In this document: positions 17,883 to 28,600 of the stretch, piece by piece | Numbering within the stretch: the stretch's first letter is position 1 | Layout: each line of letters begins with the position of its first letter | Source of the DNA: Pedobacter sp. L105 | GTDB taxonomy: Bacteria > Bacteroidota > Bacteroidia > Sphingobacteriales > Sphingobacteriaceae | Assembly: GCF_009765875.1 (NCBI RefSeq) | Contig: NZ_LMUP01000008.1 | Location: forward strand, 301,776 to 365,775 | Direction of reading: 5' to 3' | Length of the DNA: 64,000 bases | Position numbers and translations under genes: made by a program | The notes under the pieces: generated by a model | The model's input: only the letters and a program-made list of their open reading frames with translations | What the model was told of the DNA's origin: nothing | Database searches by the model: none

Positions 17883-18335
17883 ATGAGAGCAGTTTTACAA
17901 AGAGTTACTGAAGCCAGCTGTAAAGTTGACGGGCAGCTTACCGGTGAAATTGAAGGCGGACTAATGATTCTACTGGGTATTGAAGATACCGATGGACAGG
18001 AAGATGTAGAATGGCTGGCTGCAAAGCTGGTGAACATGCGGATCTTTGGTGACGAACAGGGATTAATGAACAGATCGCTGACAGATACCGGAGGAAATAT
18101 TTTACTGATCAGCCAGTTCACGTTATATGCTGCTACTAAAAAAGGAAACAGGCCTGGTTTTACCAGGGCAGCAAGGCCGGAAAAAGCAATCCCTTTATAT
18201 GAGGCCATGATCAGACAATTGGAAGTATTGTTAAACAAACCTGTACAAATGGGGATATTTGGCGCCGACATGAAGATCAGCCTGGTGAATGACGGCCCGG
18301 TCACCATTATCATAGACACAAAAAACAAAGAATAA
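17883..18335 (+). CDS. dtd: D-aminoacyl-tRNA deacylase
   Basis: DTD removes D-amino acids (and glycine wrongly attached to tRNA-Ala) from tRNAs, protecting translation. The family signatures are present: MRAVLQRVTEASCKVDG at the N-terminus, the catalytic-site SQFTLYA near residue 78, and the cross-subunit NDGPVT motif near residue 138. Length 150 residues is typical. It follows rsgA by 5 bases and its stop overlaps the next start by one base (TAATG), showing an operon for translation quality and nucleotide hygiene. Confidence 0.96.
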   Translation: MRAVLQRVTEASCKVDGQLTGEIEGGLMILLGIEDTDGQEDVEWLAAKLVNMRIFGDEQGLMNRSLTDTGGNILLISQFTLYAATKKGNRPGFTRAARPEKAIPLYEAMIRQLEVLLNKPVQMGIFGADMKISLVNDGPVTIIIDTKNKE

Positions 18336-18661
18336 TGACTTTACAGGAAGCACAGGAATCAGTTGATCAATGGATTACCACTACTGGTGTCCGTTATTTC
18401 AATGAATTGACCAACACCGCTATATTAATGGAAGAAGTGGGTGAAGTAGCCCGTATCATGTCGCGCAAATATGGCGAGCAGTCTTTTAAAAAAAGTGATG
18501 AAGCGGTAGATCTGGGTGAGGAAATGGCGGATGTATTATTTGTACTGATCTGCCTGGCCAATCAGACCGGCATCAACCTGACCGAAGCACTGGAAAAGAA
18601 TATGGTTAAAAAGAGTATCAGAGATGCCGACAGGCATAAGAATAACGAGAAGTTAAAATAG
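18335..18661 (+). CDS. MazG-like nucleotide pyrophosphohydrolase
   Basis: The 108-residue all-helical protein has the metal-binding pattern EEVGEVARIM near residue 29 and a second acidic pattern DLGEEMADVLFVLICLAN near residue 60, which together are the EExxE and ExxD motifs of MazG and iMazG enzymes. Such enzymes hydrolyse nucleoside triphosphates to monophosphates and pyrophosphate, often for housecleaning of odd nucleotides. It contains one domain rather than the tandem of full MazG. It is translationally coupled to dtd and ends at a terminator shared with the convergent HIT gene. The exact substrate is unknown. Confidence 0.85.
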   Translation: MTLQEAQESVDQWITTTGVRYFNELTNTAILMEEVGEVARIMSRKYGEQSFKKSDEAVDLGEEMADVLFVLICLANQTGINLTEALEKNMVKKSIRDADRHKNNEKLK

Positions 18662-18692
18662 CACAGTTAGATTATAACTGTGCTTTGATTTT
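18660..18692 (+). terminator. terminator between the MazG-like and HIT genes
   Basis: AGCACAGTTA (18660-18669) pairs with TAACTGTGCT (18675-18684) over 10 bp, with a 5-base loop, followed by TTGATTTTT. The mirror side is also T-rich, so it may act in both directions. The stem overlaps the last codons of the HIT gene. Confidence 0.7.
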
Positions 18693-19064
18693 TAAGGCAG
18701 CTTCTGCAAGCTCTTCATTTGAAGGGCTCAATTTGGGTTTGCTAAAGTTCATGTCACTTACATTATTCATCGGAATCAGGTGAATATGCACGTGAGGTAC
18801 TTCCAAACCAATCACTGCCATCCCTACTTTAATACAGGGAAATGCTTTTTTAAGTCCTGTGGCAACAATCTTGGCAAATAAAGTCAGTCCGAAATAACTT
18901 TCTTCATCCATATCAAAAATATAATCAATTTCCTTTTTGGGAATCACCAGTACGTGGCCCATCGTTAGCGGGCTAACATCTAAAAAAGCAAGAAATTCTG
19001 TGGTTTCGGCAACTATATGTGCGGGAATTTCTCCGGCTACGATCTTTGAAAATATACTTGACAT
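18672..19064 (-). CDS. HIT family nucleotide-binding protein
   Basis: The protein (130 residues) starts MSSIFSKIVAGEIPAHIV and contains the histidine triad HVHIHLIPM near its C-terminus, the catalytic motif of HINT-type hydrolases that act on nucleoside phosphoramidates and related adenosine conjugates. The segment GHVLVIPKKEIDYIFD is also typical of the family. A start 14 codons upstream (19106) is possible but would overlap the end of greA and add polar residues outside the family; the ATG at 19064, 10 bases after the greA stop, is preferred. It is likely co-transcribed with greA. The physiological substrate is not known. Confidence 0.9.
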   Translation of the reverse strand: MSSIFSKIVAGEIPAHIVAETTEFLAFLDVSPLTMGHVLVIPKKEIDYIFDMDEESYFGLTLFAKIVATGLKKAFPCIKVGMAVIGLEVPHVHIHLIPMNNVSDMNFSKPKLSPSNEELAEAALKIKAQL

Positions 19065-19074
19065 GCTTTCTTTA

Positions 19075-19548
19075 TTATCTGCTGATTTCCAATATTTCAA
19101 ATTCAATTTTGCCGGCAGGAACTTCGATCTCTGCTTTATCTCCTACAGATTTACCCAGTAAACCCTGTGCTATAGGTGATTTAACTGAAATCTTGCCGGT
19201 TTTCATATCAGCCTCTGTTTCTGCAACCAACTGATAGGTCATGGTAGCGCCGTTCTTGATATTTTTGATTTTCACAATAGACAAGGCCAGTACTTTTGTT
19301 AAATCCAATTTAGATTCATCAATCAGCCTTGCCGAAGCTAAAGTACCTTTCAATTTTGATATTTTTGCTTCGTGTAGTCCCTGTGCCTCTTTTGCTGCAT
19401 CGTACTCAGCATTTTCAGATAGATCACCTTTATCTCTTGCTTCAGCTATAGCTTTGGAGATCAATTGTCTGCCTGTAGTGGTTAAGTAATGTACCTCTTC
19501 CTTTAGTTTATCTAATCCTTCCTGAGTATAGTATGTTACTTCTGTCAT
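19075..19548 (-). CDS. greA: transcription elongation factor GreA
   Basis: GreA binds the RNA polymerase secondary channel and stimulates cleavage of backtracked transcripts. The N-terminal coiled coil (residues 1 to about 75) carries the acidic tip RDKGDLSENAEYDAAKEAQG, with the Asp/Glu pair that acts on the active-site magnesium. The C-terminal FKBP-like domain ends GDKAEIEVPAGKIEFEILEI. Length 157 residues is the standard size. The HIT gene follows. A hairpin in the upstream region (19586-19622) may belong to its control. Confidence 0.96.
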   Translation of the reverse strand: MTEVTYYTQEGLDKLKEEVHYLTTTGRQLISKAIAEARDKGDLSENAEYDAAKEAQGLHEAKISKLKGTLASARLIDESKLDLTKVLALSIVKIKNIKNGATMTYQLVAETEADMKTGKISVKSPIAQGLLGKSVGDKAEIEVPAGKIEFEILEISR

Positions 19549-19585
19549 AGCTTATTTTTTATTTATAAATCCTCCAAAATACAAA

Positions 19586-19622
19586 CAAGACTATACGGGC
19601 CTATTAAGCCTACATAGTCTTG
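19586..19622. repeat. inverted repeat upstream of greA
   Basis: CAAGACTAT (19586-19594) and ATAGTCTTG (19614-19622) are exact complements. The 19 bases between them contain further partial pairing (GGCCT and AGCC). It lies 38-74 bases before greA and about 115 bases before the divergent M1 peptidase gene. It could be a leader hairpin, a terminator or an operator. Confidence 0.4.
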
Positions 19623-19684
19623 CTTGAATTAAAACGAAGATAACAGGCTATTCTTACAAAAGCAAATCTTTTAATTTGAATTGT

Positions 19685-19714
19685 TTTGGAAAGAACTTAA
19701 AACCTTTACTTTTA
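19685..19714 (+). promoter_or_regulatory. candidate promoter of the M1 peptidase gene
   Basis: TTTG at 19685-19688 and TACTTTTA at 19707-19714 are 18 bases apart and match the Bacteroidota consensus with one mismatch. The start would fall near 19721, 15 bases before the ATG at 19736. Confidence 0.4.
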
Positions 19715-19735
19715 CGGTAAACATAGCCCACTCAT

Positions 19736-21601
19736 ATGCAAAAAAACCTTTTTAGAATACTAACGCTCATTTCCTTCGTTAGCCTTACAGCAAGCGCACA
19801 GGAGCTCTACATGCCAAGAAATATTAAAAAGGCATATGAAAACGGTACCCGTTCCTTAGACGGAAAACCTGGAAAAAATTACTGGCAGAACAAAGGGAAA
19901 TATGATATGACCCTTACTGTTACACCGGCAGATAAGATGGTAAATGGTACAGAAACTATTGCCTATACAAATAACAGCCCCGATACGCTGAAACAACTCG
20001 CTATTCGCTTTGTCAATAATCTGCACAAGCCTGAAGCACCGAGAGCGGGATATGTAAGCCCCGATTTTTTAAGCAGCGGATTAAACATCCATGCATTTAC
20101 CGTTAATGGTGAGAGTTATACTGTCGACAGTAAAAACTGGGGCACTGTAGCCGGGGTAAAATTAAAGAGTGCAATTAACCCAGGACAAACGGCCAGTTTA
20201 ACCATTGAATGGAGTTATCCGCTATCTAAAGAAAGCGGCAGGGAAGGACAGCTGGACAGCACTACATTTTTTGTGGCCTATTCTTTCCCAAGGATTTCAG
20301 TGTATGACGATTATGACGGATGGGATAGAATCCCGCATATGGACAGGGCAGAATTTTACAACGATTTCAATGACTACCAGCTAAATGTAAAAGCACCAAA
20401 AAACTATGTGGTGTGGGCTACAGGTGATCTAAAAAATCCTGATGAAGTATTACAGCCTAAGTTTGCCGAAAAATTGAAAAGATCGTTAACCAGCGATGAA
20501 GTGATCAGCATGGCGAATGCCGATGAAATGGCTAAAGGTGAAGTGACCAAACAAAATGCCTGGAACACCTGGAAATTTACGGCCGACCATATTACCGATG
20601 TAACCTTTGCCCTGAGTAACCATTATATATGGGATGCAGGAAGTGTGATTGTGGACAATAAAACCAAAAGAAGGGCAAGTGTACAATCGGCTTACGATTC
20701 AAAAGCTGTAGATTTTAGTCATGGTGTAGCCTGGTCTAAACTGGCACTTGGCTGGTTTTCCAATAACTGGCCTGGTGTTGCTTATCCCTTTTCAAAAATG
20801 ACCGTTGTACAGGGGTTTGCCGACATGGAATACCCGATGATGGTGAATGATGGTACTACCAATGATATGGAGTTCAGCCAGTTTGTAATGAACCATGAGA
20901 TTGCGCATACCTATTTTCCTTTTTATATGGGGATCAATGAAACCCGCTATGCTTATATGGATGAAGGCTGGGCAACAACACTGGAATACCTGATTGCTAC
21001 TGATCAGCTGGGAAAAGCAAAGGCTGATGAAAATTACAAGAACTTCAGGGTAAAACGTTATATCAATGATCCTGCTACGGAAGAAGATCTTCCTGTAATT
21101 ACGCCAACTATACTGGCAGGAGGTAATAACGCATACGTAAAACCATCTTTATCCTATATTGGATTAAAAGATATGCTGGGCGATGAAATTTTCAAAAAAG
21201 CTTTGCATGTATACATGGAAAGATGGAACGGTAAACATCCTATTCCATGGGATTTTTTCAATAGTATCAGTAATGCTTCAGGACAGGATTTAAACTGGTA
21301 CTGGAACAATTGGTTTTTCAGTTATAACTATATCGACCTGAAAATCGATAAAGTATCTATAAAAGGTTCTAACTACAGCGTTGCGTTAAAAAATGTAGGT
21401 GGGTTTGCTATTCCATTTGATTTAAAGGTTACCTATGCCGATGGTACTATACAGGCCATTCATCAAACACCACTGATCTGGAAAGCCAATCAAAAAAATA
21501 TTACCGTTCAATTTAATGCTTTAAAAGCAGTTGCAGCTATTCAGATAGACGGAGGCATTTATATGGATGCTACACCGGCAGATAACAACTGGAAAAAATA
21601 G
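19736..21601 (+). CDS. secreted M1 family metallopeptidase
   Basis: A zinc aminopeptidase-like protein with a Sec signal peptide (residues 1-21, ending TASAQ), thus exported to the periplasm or beyond. The zinc site HEIAH lies at about residue 386 and the third ligand Glu follows 18 residues later in YMDEGWAT, the HExxH-x18-E pattern of gluzincins. The N-terminal beta domain covers about residues 50-230. The usual GxMEN substrate motif reads GFADMEYPMMV near residue 360, as in many Bacteroidota M1 homologues. The last 80 residues form a beta domain. Length is 621 residues. No T9SS sorting tail is visible. The gene is monocistronic and ends before a strong hairpin. Confidence 0.92.
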   Translation: MQKNLFRILTLISFVSLTASAQELYMPRNIKKAYENGTRSLDGKPGKNYWQNKGKYDMTLTVTPADKMVNGTETIAYTNNSPDTLKQLAIRFVNNLHKPEAPRAGYVSPDFLSSGLNIHAFTVNGESYTVDSKNWGTVAGVKLKSAINPGQTASLTIEWSYPLSKESGREGQLDSTTFFVAYSFPRISVYDDYDGWDRIPHMDRAEFYNDFNDYQLNVKAPKNYVVWATGDLKNPDEVLQPKFAEKLKRSLTSDEVISMANADEMAKGEVTKQNAWNTWKFTADHITDVTFALSNHYIWDAGSVIVDNKTKRRASVQSAYDSKAVDFSHGVAWSKLALGWFSNNWPGVAYPFSKMTVVQGFADMEYPMMVNDGTTNDMEFSQFVMNHEIAHTYFPFYMGINETRYAYMDEGWATTLEYLIATDQLGKAKADENYKNFRVKRYINDPATEEDLPVITPTILAGGNNAYVKPSLSYIGLKDMLGDEIFKKALHVYMERWNGKHPIPWDFFNSISNASGQDLNWYWNNWFFSYNYIDLKIDKVSIKGSNYSVALKNVGGFAIPFDLKVTYADGTIQAIHQTPLIWKANQKNITVQFNALKAVAAIQIDGGIYMDATPADNNWKK

Positions 21602-21660
21602 GTGTATGAATAAAGCCTGCTTTTAAAGAAGAAAATTCTCAGTTCAAAAACAATAGAGCA

Positions 21661-21693
21661 GAACCCCGGATGTTAAACATCCGGGGTTCTTTA
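21661..21693. terminator. bidirectional terminator between M1 peptidase and PorP/SprF genes
   Basis: GAACCCCGGATG (21661-21672) and CATCCGGGGTTC (21678-21689) form a perfect 12-bp stem with a 5-base loop, followed by TTT on the plus strand. It lies between two convergent genes and can end both. Confidence 0.75.
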
Positions 21694-21706
21694 AATACCA
21701 ATTAAC

Positions 21707-22633
21707 TTATTTTCCGAACAATCTCAGTTTAAATCCAATTTCAAAGGTTCCGTTGGTATAAGTGGTTAACTGACCGGTTTCCAGGTTATAGGAGAAACTA
21801 AAGGCATATGTTTTCTGGTCCAGGCCAAATCCTAAACCCAGGCTACTGCTGCTATGGTAGATACTCTGAAAATATAATCCGTAGCGCTCCATATCAAAAT
21901 TAAATCCCGCGTCTACAATATCAGTATATCCTTTTACAATACGCAGCCCGGCCAAAGGCTCTAGTTTAAATGCACCTCCGTCACCCACAGGAAATTTGTA
22001 ACTGGCTATACCCACAAACAATACCCTGTCGGCATCGTACCTCTGATCGGAGCTTTGGGATAAGGTTGTTTTAAGGTTTGGAAGTGCGGCGCCGAGATAG
22101 AAGTTATTACTGGTATAGGCCACACCAAAATCACCATCCAGGTAAGGCTTTAATTCACTGTAACGGTTTAGTTCTACATCAGAAATATCACCATTAATGT
22201 TGCTATAGTCTATTCTTGAATCATTTACGCCTAATGACAAACCGAAACTCAGGTGCTGGTTATCACCTTCCAGCTGTATATGATATGCGTAAGAAGCTAC
22301 TACCCTGGTACTTTTAATCAGTCCGGTCTGGTCGTCAGTGACATTCAGACCCAGCCCTACCTTATCTGTCGGCTGAAAATCTGCTGTCAGGTACCCTGTT
22401 CTCGGTGTTCCGGGGAAATTGCTCCATTGCTTGCGGTACCCCGCATTGATATCTAATGCATGATCCATGCCTGCCATTGCCGGGTTATAAATGTATTTGT
22501 TCTGAAAATACATCGCCTGAAACGGGCTTAACTGAGCCTTACTACATAAGGTCATGCCCATCAGGAATACTGTTGCGAGCAGGTTTTTTGTAATTTTAAG
22601 GAATGATATTTTAGATGGGGCCTGATTCTTCAT
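21707..22633 (-). CDS. PorP/SprF family type IX secretion membrane protein
   Basis: PorP/SprF proteins are outer-membrane beta-barrels that take part in type IX secretion; SprF is needed for the secretion of the giant gliding adhesin SprB, and paralogues are usually encoded beside the large protein they help to export or anchor. The sequence has a signal peptide (residues about 15-33, LLATVFLMGMTLCSKAQ), the family start LSPFQAMYFQNKYIYNPAMAG, repeated amphipathic strands, and the end GTFEIGFKLRLFGK. Length is 308 residues. It starts 42 bases after the giant MBG protein gene, so it is very likely its dedicated partner. Confidence 0.92.
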   Translation of the reverse strand: MKNQAPSKISFLKITKNLLATVFLMGMTLCSKAQLSPFQAMYFQNKYIYNPAMAGMDHALDINAGYRKQWSNFPGTPRTGYLTADFQPTDKVGLGLNVTDDQTGLIKSTRVVASYAYHIQLEGDNQHLSFGLSLGVNDSRIDYSNINGDISDVELNRYSELKPYLDGDFGVAYTSNNFYLGAALPNLKTTLSQSSDQRYDADRVLFVGIASYKFPVGDGGAFKLEPLAGLRIVKGYTDIVDAGFNFDMERYGLYFQSIYHSSSSLGLGFGLDQKTYAFSFSYNLETGQLTTYTNGTFEIGFKLRLFGK

Positions 22634-22675
22634 ATGAACATTAATTCTTTTCTATATTTCGCTGTATAATCTGTT

Positions 22676-25600
22676 TTATTTGCTTCGAAGCAGGGTAATA
22701 AATCCGTTGAACTTAGTTAAACCCGGACCAAGGTCTACTGTATAATAGTAAGTGCCTTCAGCCAGGGGAGCTCCCCTTAAAGTACCATCCCAATCATTCA
22801 TATATCCATTTTTAGCATATACTGTCCTGCCCGCACGATCAAATACCTTTACTGAGTTTTTAGGATAAAGCTGGATATCCTGAATTACCCAGGTATCATT
22901 CTTTCCATCGCCATTTGGCGTAAGGATATTGGTAGCTGTAACAGATGCAGCTGCTTCACCCCTGTATATGGTTAGGGTATAGGTGTTCTTTGTTACGCCG
23001 TCCTGAGCGGTTACCACCACAAGAATTGTGTTGTTACCCACATTTAGTGAAACGGTAGCTAAAGGATCGCTATTGGTAACTGGTGAACCGTCTATTTTTG
23101 CCGTTGCCGTTGGGTCAAATGTTAATTTAAGTGTGATGTTGCTTACCGTATTATCAACTGAAGCCGTATACCCATGCGTTGCAGCAGTAAAAGATGGGGA
23201 CAAAGTGCCTGAACTAATTGTCAGACCGGATACGCTGTTCACTGTTAATGGTGTAATATTCAATGTCCCATTAACATAGTTAAAGGTATAATCAGAAGAT
23301 GATGCCCCATTTACCATGATTGGATAATTTCCTGGTGCAGTGGTGCTCACAGCTGCTGTAGTGGCAACTGCCTGGCTGGATAATTTTGTTACATCATCGC
23401 CATTCACAAAACCGCTGTAAGTAAGGGTCAGTTCAGGATTATCAGTACCATAAATCCTGCTTTTGTTATCTGCCGTAATGGTCAGCGCTGCCGGTGTAAC
23501 AGTTAAACTGCCCGGCACATACACCAGGTTATAACCGGCTATACTACCTCCGCTCACTGTGACAGGATACACCCCTGCTGCTGATCCGGTCGTTGCCGTA
23601 GTGCTGACAACAGGTTTAGTAGTGAAACTGGCTTCACTGTCCCCGTTTATAAAACCACTATAAGAAACGGTCAGGTCAGGGTTAGTCGAGCCATACACTT
23701 TACTCTGGTTATTAACAGTGACAGTCAGCACAGAGCCGGTTACGGTTAAAATACCAGGAACGTAGTTAATGGTATAGTTGGTTGAAGCCGCGCCATTTAC
23801 TGTAATCGGATAAGTGTTAGCCGAAGAACTGAGGACGGCTGTTGTGCTTAGATTTGGCTGAGTAGTTAGTTGATCGTTCGTATCACCATTTACAAATCCA
23901 CTGTAGCTTGCTGTTAAGGGCGGATTAGCTGTCCCCTGAATTTTGGTCTTGTTATCAGCTGTAATCGTTAGTGCTCTTTTAACAATTGATAGGTTAGCGC
24001 CAGCATAGGTTAACACATAATTGCTGTTTAGTGCCAGGCTACCCTGGGTAATTGCATAGGTGTTTACGTTCTCACCGGCAGTTCTTGTTAATGTACCGGT
24101 AAAGGTATCTGCACTGGCAAGCGCTCCGCTTGTGATCACATAAGTGAGTGCAGGATCTGCATCACCATAAGTTTTGCTTTTTTCATCTGCAGTTACAGTA
24201 ATAGCACTTGTACTAACTGAAAGGTTACCTGCTGTGTAACTGATGTTATAATTTGGATCTGCTGCTCCGCTAACCGTAATCGGATAAGGACTTCCTGCTA
24301 CTGACGATGTTGGTGTAGCAGTAGTCGTTAAAGTGGGCTGTGTGGTTAAACTAGCCTGCGTGTCTCCATTTACAAAACCGCTGTAACTTGCTGTTAAAGT
24401 AGGCACTGCTGCACCATATGTTTTAGTCTGGTTATCAGCAGTGATAGTCAATGTCGCAGTGGTGACTGATAAATTACCAGGGGTGTAAGTGACCGTGTAA
24501 TTAGAACTTACCGCTCCACTTGCGGTAATCGCATAAGGACTTCCCGCCACGGAGGATGTTGGTGTTGCATTAGTTGTTAACGTAGGCTGTGTAGTTAAAC
24601 TGGCCTGCGTATCTCCATTTACAAAACCGCTGTAACTTGCTGTTAAAGTAGGTACCGCTGCTCCGTATATTTTAGTCTGGTTATCAGCAGTGATAGTCAA
24701 TGCCGCAGTGGTGACTGATAAATTACCAGGGGTATAAGTGATCGTATAATTAGGACTAACCGCTCCGCTTGCAGTAATCGGATAAGGACTGCCTGCTACT
24801 GACGATGTTGCCGTGGCAGTAGTTGTCAATGTAGGCTGTGTAGTTAAACTGGCCTGAGTATCTCCACTTACAAAACCACTGTAACTTGCTGTTAAAGTAG
24901 GTACCGCTGCACCATATGTTTTAGTTTGGTTATCAGCAGTAATAGTCAATGCCGCAGTGGTGACTGATAAATTACCAGGGGTGTAAGTGATCGTGTAATT
25001 AGGACTTACCGCTCCGCTTGCAGTAATCGGATAAGGACTGCCTGATACGGAAGAGGTTGCCGTAGCAGTAGTTGTCAACGTAGGTTGTGTGGTTAAACTG
25101 GCCTGCGTGTCTCCATTTACAAAACCGCTGTAACTTGCTGTTAAAGTAGGTACTGCTGCACCATAGGTTTTAGTCTGGTTATCTGCAGTGATAGTCAATG
25201 CCGCAGTGGTGACTGATAAATTACCATGGGTGTAAGTGATCGTATAATTAGGACTTACCGCTCCACTTGCGGTAATCGTATAAGGACTGCCTGCTACTGA
25301 TGATGTTGGCGTAGCAGTAGTTGTCAACGTAGGCTGTGTAGTTAAACTGGCCTGCGTGTCTCCATTTACAAAACCACTGTAACTGGCTGTTAAGGCTGGT
25401 AGTGCCGCTCCATAGCCTTTGGTCTGGTTATCCGCAGTAATGGTCAGGGCCGCTGCACTGACACTTAAATTACCGGCTACATAACTGATCGTATAGTTTA
25501 GATCCACTGCCCCACTTGCTGTAATTGGATAAGGACTGCCTGTTACAGATGAAGTTGCAGTCGCGGTAGTGGTCAAAGTAGGTAGTGTTGTTAAACTGGC

Positions 25601-28600
25601 TTGGGTATCACCATTTACAAAGCCAGTATAACTAGCTGTCAAAGTTGGCAATGCCTCGCCATATACTTTAGTTTGGCTATTTGCAGTAATCGTTAGTGGC
25701 GCAGAAGTCACCGACAAATTACCCGGAACATAGCTGATCGTATAATTTGGATCAACCGCTCCGCTTGCAGTGATCGCATAAGGACTGCCGGCAACCGATG
25801 AAGTTACAGTCGCAGTAGTCGTTAAAGTAGGCTGTGTAGTTAAACTTGCCTGCGTGTCTCCATTTACAAAACCACTGTAACTGGCTGTTAAAGCAGGTAC
25901 CGCTGCACCATATGTTTTGGTCTGGTTATCCGCGGTAATATTCAATGTCGCAGCCGTGACTGATAAATTACCAGGGGTGTAAGTGATCGTGTAATTAGTA
26001 CTTACCGCTCCACTTGCGGTAATCGGATAAGGACTACCTGCTACAGACGATGTTGCCGTAGCAGTAGTTGTCAACGTAGGCTGTGTAGTTAAACTGGCCT
26101 GCGTGTCTCCATTTACAAAACCGCTGTAACTTGCTGTTAAAGTAGGTACCGCTGCACCATAGGTTTTAGTCTGGTTATCCGCAGTGATAGTCAATGTCGC
26201 AGCCGTGACTGATAAATTACCAGGGGTGTAAGTGATCGTATAGTTAGAATTTACCGCTCCGCTTGCAGTAATCGGATAAGGACTTCCTGCTACAGAAGAG
26301 GTTCCCGTAGCAGTAGTTGTCAACGTAGGCTGTGTAGTTAAACTGGCCTGAGTGTCTCCATTTACAAAACCGTTGTAACTGGCTGTTAAAGTAGGTACTG
26401 CTGCCCCATAGGCTTTGGTCTGATTATCCGCAGTGATAGTCAATGCCGCAGTGGTGACTGATAAATTACCAGGGGTGTAAGTGATCGTATAATTAGGACT
26501 AACCGCTCCGCTTGCAGTAATCGGATAAGGACTGCCTGATACGGAAGAGGTTGCCGTAGCAGTAGTTGTCAACGTAGGTTGTGTAGTTAAACTGGCCTGA
26601 GTGTCTCCATTTACAAAACCGCTGTAACTGGCTGTCAAAGTTGGCAATGCCGCACCATATATTTTAGTCTGGTTATTAGCAGTAATTGTTAGTGGCGCAG
26701 GAGTCACCGACAAATTACCCGGAACATAGCTGATCGTATAATTTGGATCTACCGCTCCGCTTGCGGTGATCGCATAAGGACTGCCGGCTACGGATGAAGC
26801 GGCAGATGCCGTAGTGGCCAACGTAGCTAATGTAGTTAAACTGGCCTGCGTGTCTCCATTTACAAAACCGTTGTAACTGGCTGTCAAAGTTGGCAATGCC
26901 GCGCCGTATACTTTAGTCTGGTTATTAGCAGTAATAGTTAATGGTGCAGAAGTCACCGACAAACTTCCGGCAACATAGCTGATCGTATAATTTGGATCAA
27001 CCGCTCCGCTTGCGGTGATCGCATAAGGGCTGCCGGCTACGGATGAAGCGGCAGATGCCGTAGTGGTCAATGTAGCTAATGTAGTTAAACTGGCCGGGTT
27101 ATCGCCGTTCACAAAACCTGTATAACTGGCTGTCAAAGTTGGCAATGCTGCGCCATAAACTTTGGTCTGGCTGTTTGCTGTGATTGTTAAGGGAGCTGGC
27201 AAAACTGTGCTGCTAGTTGTAGGTACATTAACAGCAGTGGCACCACTACTGCTTAGTACAATATTTCCAGAATGGCTGCCCACAGTTGCTGTTGCTGCTA
27301 ACCGTACCAATATAGTTGTAGTTGTAACAGTGCCTGATACCGGGGGGGTTAAGCTAAGTGTAGACGAATAGGTGGTACCATTGTCCTTGCTGATCTCAAA
27401 AGCTATATTAGGAGGAGTGATCACCAGGCCCGCAGTTAAATTGGCTCCCGAAACAGTAAAACTTTGTGCAGGAGCAGATGCTGTACCATAAGTAGCAGAC
27501 ATGGTAGTCAGCGGTCCGCCTCCGGAAGTAATTGTTGGCCCGTTAACAGTAAGTGAATAGGATCTCGATCCAAAATACGGACCGGTTCCGGTTGAATTAT
27601 CTGTAGCCCTAACCGTGATATTAAAAGTTCCGCTTAGTGTTGTTGTACCAGAAAGCACACCAGCGGGGGAAAGTGTGAGTCCCGTTGGTAATGTACCAGA
27701 GGTAATCGCAAAGGTATAAGGTGCTGTACCGCCAGAAGCGGTGATAGTTTGACTGTAGGCTGTGCCTGCCGTAGCCGCCGGTAAAGTTACTGGCGTAACG
27801 GCAATGGTTGGTGCGGATACAGTAAATGAATATACTCGTGTTCCGGTTGAGGAAGATGCATCTGTAGTCGTCACTGTAAAATTAAAAGTCCCTCCTGCTG
27901 TTGGTATGCCTGAAAGCACACCAGAGGGGGTAAGTATGAGTCCAGCGGGCAATGCGCCCGCGGAGATCGCAAAAGTATAGGGCGCAATACCGCCTGAAGA
28001 AGTTAAAGTACTACTGTAGGCTACTCCTGTCGTGGGTGCAGGTAAAGTTGCCGGTGCAATAACGATAATTGGAGCTGGTGTAGTAAAACTAAGGATACTG
28101 CCTGTTGTTGTGCCCGAGCTGTTCACTCCTTTCACCCTGTAATAATAAGTAGTTGCCCCGGTGGTGCTGAGATTGTAAGTTACATTGGTATTGCCGGCAC
28201 CACCAGCAACTGAAGCTGGTGAGGCTGCTACTGAAGTGACCCCGCTACTCAATGTAGCGCTTGTAGTGCTATATTCAAAAGTTGCCGTAGTTGTGGCGCC
28301 ATTAGCATTCAGACTACCATTTAATATTGCCGAAGTGGATAAGATACTACTAGCGGCAACTGTGGTTGCAGTTGGCGCAGTTATTCCTCCTGCAACGGTG
28401 AGATTCAAGGCACCTGGCGTAGAGCCATTCATTACTTGCCATCCACCACCCCCGTGAACGGAAGTTGGAGGCGTTGTCGAATTGGTACTTACATTGTAGT
28501 AAAATGCCTGTCCTCCGTCATTGCAGGTAATTGTATTCACTTCACCCAATACCCAAGTACCTCCGGTATGTAATCCACCACCGGAATCACCCAGATTAAC

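Noticed and set aside
24206..27193. CRISPR-like regular repeats
   Set aside because: Units are 249 bp, coding, contiguous without unique spacers, and translate into MBG domains.
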